Shown in pieces: positions 32,921 through 35,870 of a stretch of 35,870 bases of DNA; within the stretch, counting starts at the first letter, position 1, and every line of letters starts with the position of its first letter. Position numbers and translations under genes: made by a program. The stretch spans positions 1-35,870 of the forward strand of contig CAZFZB010000015.1 in the NCBI GenBank assembly GCA_964523415.1, in the 5' to 3' direction. The notes under the pieces are model-generated. The model had not been told where the DNA came from and made no database searches. It worked only from the letters and a program-made list of their open reading frames with translations. Origin of the DNA: M0108 sp964523415 (lineage in GTDB: Bacteria; Pseudomonadota; Gammaproteobacteria; Chromatiales; Chromatiaceae).

Positions 32921-33964
32921 ATGCCCAGACTCATCGAAATCCGTACCTCCCCGCACCTGAAACGGGCCATGACCGTGCCGCAGATCATGCGCACCGTGGT
33001 CTTGGCCCTGCTACCCATTTGCGCCTTTGCAATTTTTCAGTTTGGTCTCAGCGTTTTGTTCCTGCTGACCACTACCACGGGCGTAGCCGTGACCACTGAA
33101 TATCTGTTTGCACGCCTCTCCCACCGGGGCAATAGCCTCGGAGACTGGAGCGCGGTCATCACGGGTCTGCTGCTGGGGCTAACCCTGCCACCCGGCTTTC
33201 CCCTGTGGATGGCGGCGGTAGCAGCCTTTGTCGGCGTGGGATTGGGTAAGGCCCTTTTTGGCGGTCTCGGCTTCAATGTCATGAATCCGGCCTTGGTGGG
33301 TCGGGCCTTCGCCCAAGCGGCCTTTCCGGTGGCCATCACCACTTGGACCCCCAGCCTCGCCCCTGGTCGGTTCCTGGAGTTGATCCCCTCGACCCTGACC
33401 CCTCCCTTGATGAGGCCTATCCCAGTCACAGAATGGCTTTTTGGTTTGGGCATCGATGGCTTTACCGGGGCCACACCCATGGCCCTCCAGAAGTTCCAGC
33501 AAATCGAGGCCAATCCCTGGGACCTGTTTCTCGGCTTGGTCCCAGGCTCGGCGGGGGAAACCTCCACCGCCCTCATTCTGGTATGCGGTCTCTATCTCGC
33601 CTTCCAACGCATGCTGGATTGGCGAATTCCCCTGGGTGTCATGGCGGGAGCCGTCCTCATCGCCCTGCCCCTTTGGCTCTATGATGGCCATCACTATCCG
33701 ACGCCCTGGTTCGTCCTCTTTTCCGGAGGCCTCATGCTGGGGGCTTGGTTCATGGCCAGCGACATGGTCGGGTCACCAGAAACCCCTTGGGGCGCCCTTC
33801 TTTATGGTCTCTTCATCGGCATCCTAACCGTCGTCATCCGCCTTTTCGGGGGCCTCACGGAGGGCATCATGTACGCCATCCTGATTGCCAACGCCGCCGC
33901 ACCTCTGATTGCCGCAGCCACCCAACCGCGCGTCTATGGCGCCCGGAAGGAAAATAGGTCATGA
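32921..33964 (+). CDS. rnfD: Rnf complex subunit RnfD
   Basis: A 347-residue membrane subunit with about nine to ten hydrophobic helices. The motif FTGATPMA (181-188) contains TGAT, where T185 is the expected attachment site for a covalent FMN, as in NqrB/RnfD proteins. RnfD passes electrons across the membrane during ion movement. It starts nine bases after rnfC with a weak ribosome binding site. Its TGA overlaps the rnfG ATG (ATGA), which indicates translational coupling. Confidence 0.95.
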   Translation: MPRLIEIRTSPHLKRAMTVPQIMRTVVLALLPICAFAIFQFGLSVLFLLTTTTGVAVTTEYLFARLSHRGNSLGDWSAVITGLLLGLTLPPGFPLWMAAVAAFVGVGLGKALFGGLGFNVMNPALVGRAFAQAAFPVAITTWTPSLAPGRFLELIPSTLTPPLMRPIPVTEWLFGLGIDGFTGATPMALQKFQQIEANPWDLFLGLVPGSAGETSTALILVCGLYLAFQRMLDWRIPLGVMAGAVLIALPLWLYDGHHYPTPWFVLFSGGLMLGAWFMASDMVGSPETPWGALLYGLFIGILTVVIRLFGGLTEGIMYAILIANAAAPLIAAATQPRVYGARKENRS

Positions 33965-34698
33965 ATACCCCTGTGATAACCAGCGAAACCTCACCGGTTA
34001 GCAGTCAAGGGGCGTCACAAGTCCCTGCCCAAATCGCTGCCACCCCTGCCGCCGCCATGATCAAGGCCTTGGGTTTAATCTCCATGATTTCGGGCTTACT
34101 GGTGGCCTTGGCCTATGAAATTACCTCGCCCATCATTGCCGAAGGTCACCGCCTTGCAACCGAAAAGGCTGTGTTGCAGGTCTTCCCCGGTGCCGTCTCC
34201 AAACGGGACTTTATCCTAGGACCCAAAGGGCTGATACCCAGAGATAATACGGACCAGGAGACTGGCGCGACCGGTGAACCTGTTTACGCCGCCTATGATG
34301 CCCAAGGCCACCTCAAAGGCGTGGCTATCACTGGTACCGGCAATGGTTACGCGGGCCCGGTCGAGGTCATGTTTGCTTACGCCCCCGACCACCAGGCCAT
34401 CGTGGGTAGCAAGGTGCAAAAATCCAATGAGACTCCGGGTTTCGGTGACAAACTGGATAAGGATCCCACCTTCCTGAAAAATTTCACCGCCCTGGACGCC
34501 AGACTCAATGCCGAAGGCACAGCCCTGGCCAATCCCATCGTCACCGTCAAACACGGCGCTAAGGTCGAACCTTGGCAAATCGACGCCATTTCCGGAGCAA
34601 CCATCTCCTCACGAGCAATGGGCAAGGCAGCCAACCAGGCCGCCCAGCGTGCCGTACCCGCCATCCAGCATGATTTGGCGATCTTGTCGCAACCCTGA
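33961..34698 (+). CDS. rnfG: Rnf complex subunit RnfG
   Basis: A 245-residue subunit with one N-terminal membrane helix (about 33-53) and a periplasmic FMN-binding domain. The SGAT motif (211-214) in DAISGATISSRAMG provides T214 as the covalent FMN site; the ETPGFGDKL segment is also typical. A polar, Thr/Ser/Gln-rich lead of about 30 residues precedes the helix. The start is fixed by the four-base overlap with rnfD and by GGAAGG upstream. Confidence 0.95.
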   Translation: MNTPVITSETSPVSSQGASQVPAQIAATPAAAMIKALGLISMISGLLVALAYEITSPIIAEGHRLATEKAVLQVFPGAVSKRDFILGPKGLIPRDNTDQETGATGEPVYAAYDAQGHLKGVAITGTGNGYAGPVEVMFAYAPDHQAIVGSKVQKSNETPGFGDKLDKDPTFLKNFTALDARLNAEGTALANPIVTVKHGAKVEPWQIDAISGATISSRAMGKAANQAAQRAVPAIQHDLAILSQP

Positions 34699-34718
34699 GT
34701 AACCGGGAGATATTAGAC

Positions 34719-35417
34719 ATGGCTGAGTCCCCCCCGCAGACAACAAGCGCAACCCCGCCTTCATTCCCCTTTAATCAACAAGAAACCCTTACCGCGGACA
34801 CCTTCCTACGGGGTCTTTGGGAAGAAAATCCAATTTTCGTCATGATGTTGGGGATGTGTCCAACATTGGCGGTCACCAGTTCCACCATCAATGCCATCGC
34901 CATGGGCCTGGCGACCACCTTTGTGCTGGTCGGATCCGGGGCCTTGATCTCGCTGCTACGTACCTGGATACCCAAGCAGGTGCGCATCGCCAGTTACATC
35001 GTCATCATCGCCACCTTCGTCACCGTGGTGGACTACGCGATCCAGGGCATCAGCCTGGAGCTTTATTCTGCCTTGGGGGCCTTTCTCCAACTCATCGTGG
35101 TCAACTGCATCATCCTTGGCCGCGCAGAGGCCTATGCCTCCAAACAGCGGCTGGTGCCCACCCTCGTGAACAGCCTTGGCATGGGCACAGGCTTTACCTT
35201 GGCCCTGCTTTGCCTGGGCACCGTACGCGAGATTCTCGGCAATGGTACCCTGTTAGGGATCCAACTATTTACAGACAACTTCCAACCTTGGTTGATCATG
35301 GTCCTGCCTCCCGGAGGCTTTTTTGTCCTCGGCGCCTGGCTGCTGCTATTTGCCTGGCTGAAGCAACGTCGGGAGCGCCAGATCCTGGACCATTCTGGAG
35401 TAGGGGCACATGGGTAA
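34719..35417 (+). CDS. rnfE: Rnf complex subunit RnfE
   Basis: A 232-residue integral membrane subunit with about six helices. C47 in GMCPTLAV and C130 in VVNCIILGR are the conserved cysteines that, with the matching pair in RnfA, hold the intramembrane [2Fe-2S] cluster. The first 25 residues are polar and longer than in many homologues. GGGAG lies about ten bases before the ATG. Its end overlaps the rnfA start by eight bases. Confidence 0.95.
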   Translation: MAESPPQTTSATPPSFPFNQQETLTADTFLRGLWEENPIFVMMLGMCPTLAVTSSTINAIAMGLATTFVLVGSGALISLLRTWIPKQVRIASYIVIIATFVTVVDYAIQGISLELYSALGAFLQLIVVNCIILGRAEAYASKQRLVPTLVNSLGMGTGFTLALLCLGTVREILGNGTLLGIQLFTDNFQPWLIMVLPPGGFFVLGAWLLLFAWLKQRRERQILDHSGVGAHG

Positions 35418-35870
35418 CGAGTCACTTTTTTCAATATTTCTCAACACGGTAGTCGTAAACAACTTTGTGTTGGCTCTGTTCCTCGGCATCTGCCCCTTCC
35501 TCGGCACCTCCGCAAAGAAGGAAACGGCATGGAACATGGGTCTGGCCACCACCTTTGTCATGGTCGTCAGTTCTGTAAGCGCCTATGGTGTCAACTGGCT
35601 GTTAGTCGCGTTGGACCTCCAATTCCTGCGACTCATCTGCTATATCGCTATCATCGCCTCGGCGGTCCAACTGGTAGAGATGTTCGTCAAAAGGTTCAGC
35701 CCGGGCCTCTTCCGTTCCCTGGGCATCTTCCTGCCGCTCATCACCACCAACTGCGCTGTCCTAGGGTTAGCCCTCTTCCAAACCTCCCGAGAGTATGATT
35801 TTATCCAAAGTCTGGTTTATAGCCTTGGGGCTGGAGTGGGATTCACCCTGGCTCTGATGCTAATGGCAGG
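35410..35870 (+). CDS. rnfA: Rnf complex subunit RnfA (partial, cut by window edge)
   Basis: The first 153 residues of RnfA, usually about 190. The ATG at 35410 lies within the end of rnfE, a coupling overlap. The N-terminus is NTVVVNNFVLALFLGICPFLG with C28, and a second conserved cysteine is C115 in ITTNCAVLG. These pair with the RnfE cysteines around a membrane [2Fe-2S] cluster. The reading frame stays open to the last base, so truncation reflects only the window limit. With rnfB at the front, all six core rnf genes are accounted for. Confidence 0.93.
   Translation, partial: MGNESLFSIFLNTVVVNNFVLALFLGICPFLGTSAKKETAWNMGLATTFVMVVSSVSAYGVNWLLVALDLQFLRLICYIAIIASAVQLVEMFVKRFSPGLFRSLGIFLPLITTNCAVLGLALFQTSREYDFIQSLVYSLGAGVGFTLALMLMA

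Noticed and set aside
1..35870. CRISPR arrays, tRNA or rRNA genes, insertion sequences
   Set aside because: No regularly spaced direct repeats, tRNA-like arm patterns, rRNA signatures or transposase-like proteins were seen on either strand.

Overview
The window looks like chromosome from a purple sulfur bacterium (gammaproteobacterial Chromatiaceae), although genus and species cannot be fixed from the sequence alone. Three things point there. A form IA RubisCO operon carries the CbbQ/CbbO activase and a divergent cbbR. A secreted Gly/Tyr/Trp-rich protein matches the sulfur globule envelope proteins. A diheme cytochrome matches the thiosulfate dehydrogenase TsdA. The DNA is fairly GC-rich with tight gene packing. 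There are two runs of exactly 100 N (10278-10377 and 18291-18390), which look like scaffold placeholders, so this is probably a draft or metagenome assembly.

Layout. 41-4371 (+): a membrane GGDEF-EAL protein, tsdA, and a cyclic-nucleotide-binding-like/rhodanese protein. 4410-6521 (-): a SulP anion transporter with a STAS domain and an unusual SWIM-like Cys/His tail. 13369 down to 6889 (-): the Calvin-cycle operon cbbL-cbbS-cbbQ-cbbO, a 98-residue unknown, and a class II aldolase fused to a Dabb domain; cbbR is divergent at 13525. 14437-14853 (-): a conserved-looking unknown. 15279-19114 (+): malic enzyme MaeB, a HAD-IB phosphatase and PlsC. 19251-22130 (-): sulfur globule protein, family 4 uracil-DNA glycosylase and leuA. 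22547-25291 (+): cbpA, a cbpM-like gene and an EgtB/SUMF1-like gene lacking the usual iron-binding histidines. 25551-35870 (+): an Rnf operon in the order rnfB, giant 2-oxoacid:ferredoxin oxidoreductase, rnfC, rnfD, rnfG, rnfE, rnfA (cut by the window edge).

How the parts fit. TsdA and the sulfur globule protein serve reduced-sulfur oxidation, which feeds electrons to the RubisCO-based CO2 fixation encoded next door. The SulP transporter lies between the two blocks and could move either sulfate or bicarbonate. MaeB and the large oxidoreductase act at the pyruvate node. Rnf links reduced ferredoxin with NADH through an ion gradient, and having the oxidoreductase inside the rnf operon suggests a dedicated pyruvate/ferredoxin/NADH module. 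This arrangement, together with the enlarged oxidoreductase and the multi-cluster RnfB, is the most noteworthy system in the window. Next come the aldolase-Dabb fusion and small unknown protein in the RubisCO operon, and the SulP-STAS-SWIM-like protein. I saw no tRNA, rRNA, CRISPR array, insertion sequence or phage gene.
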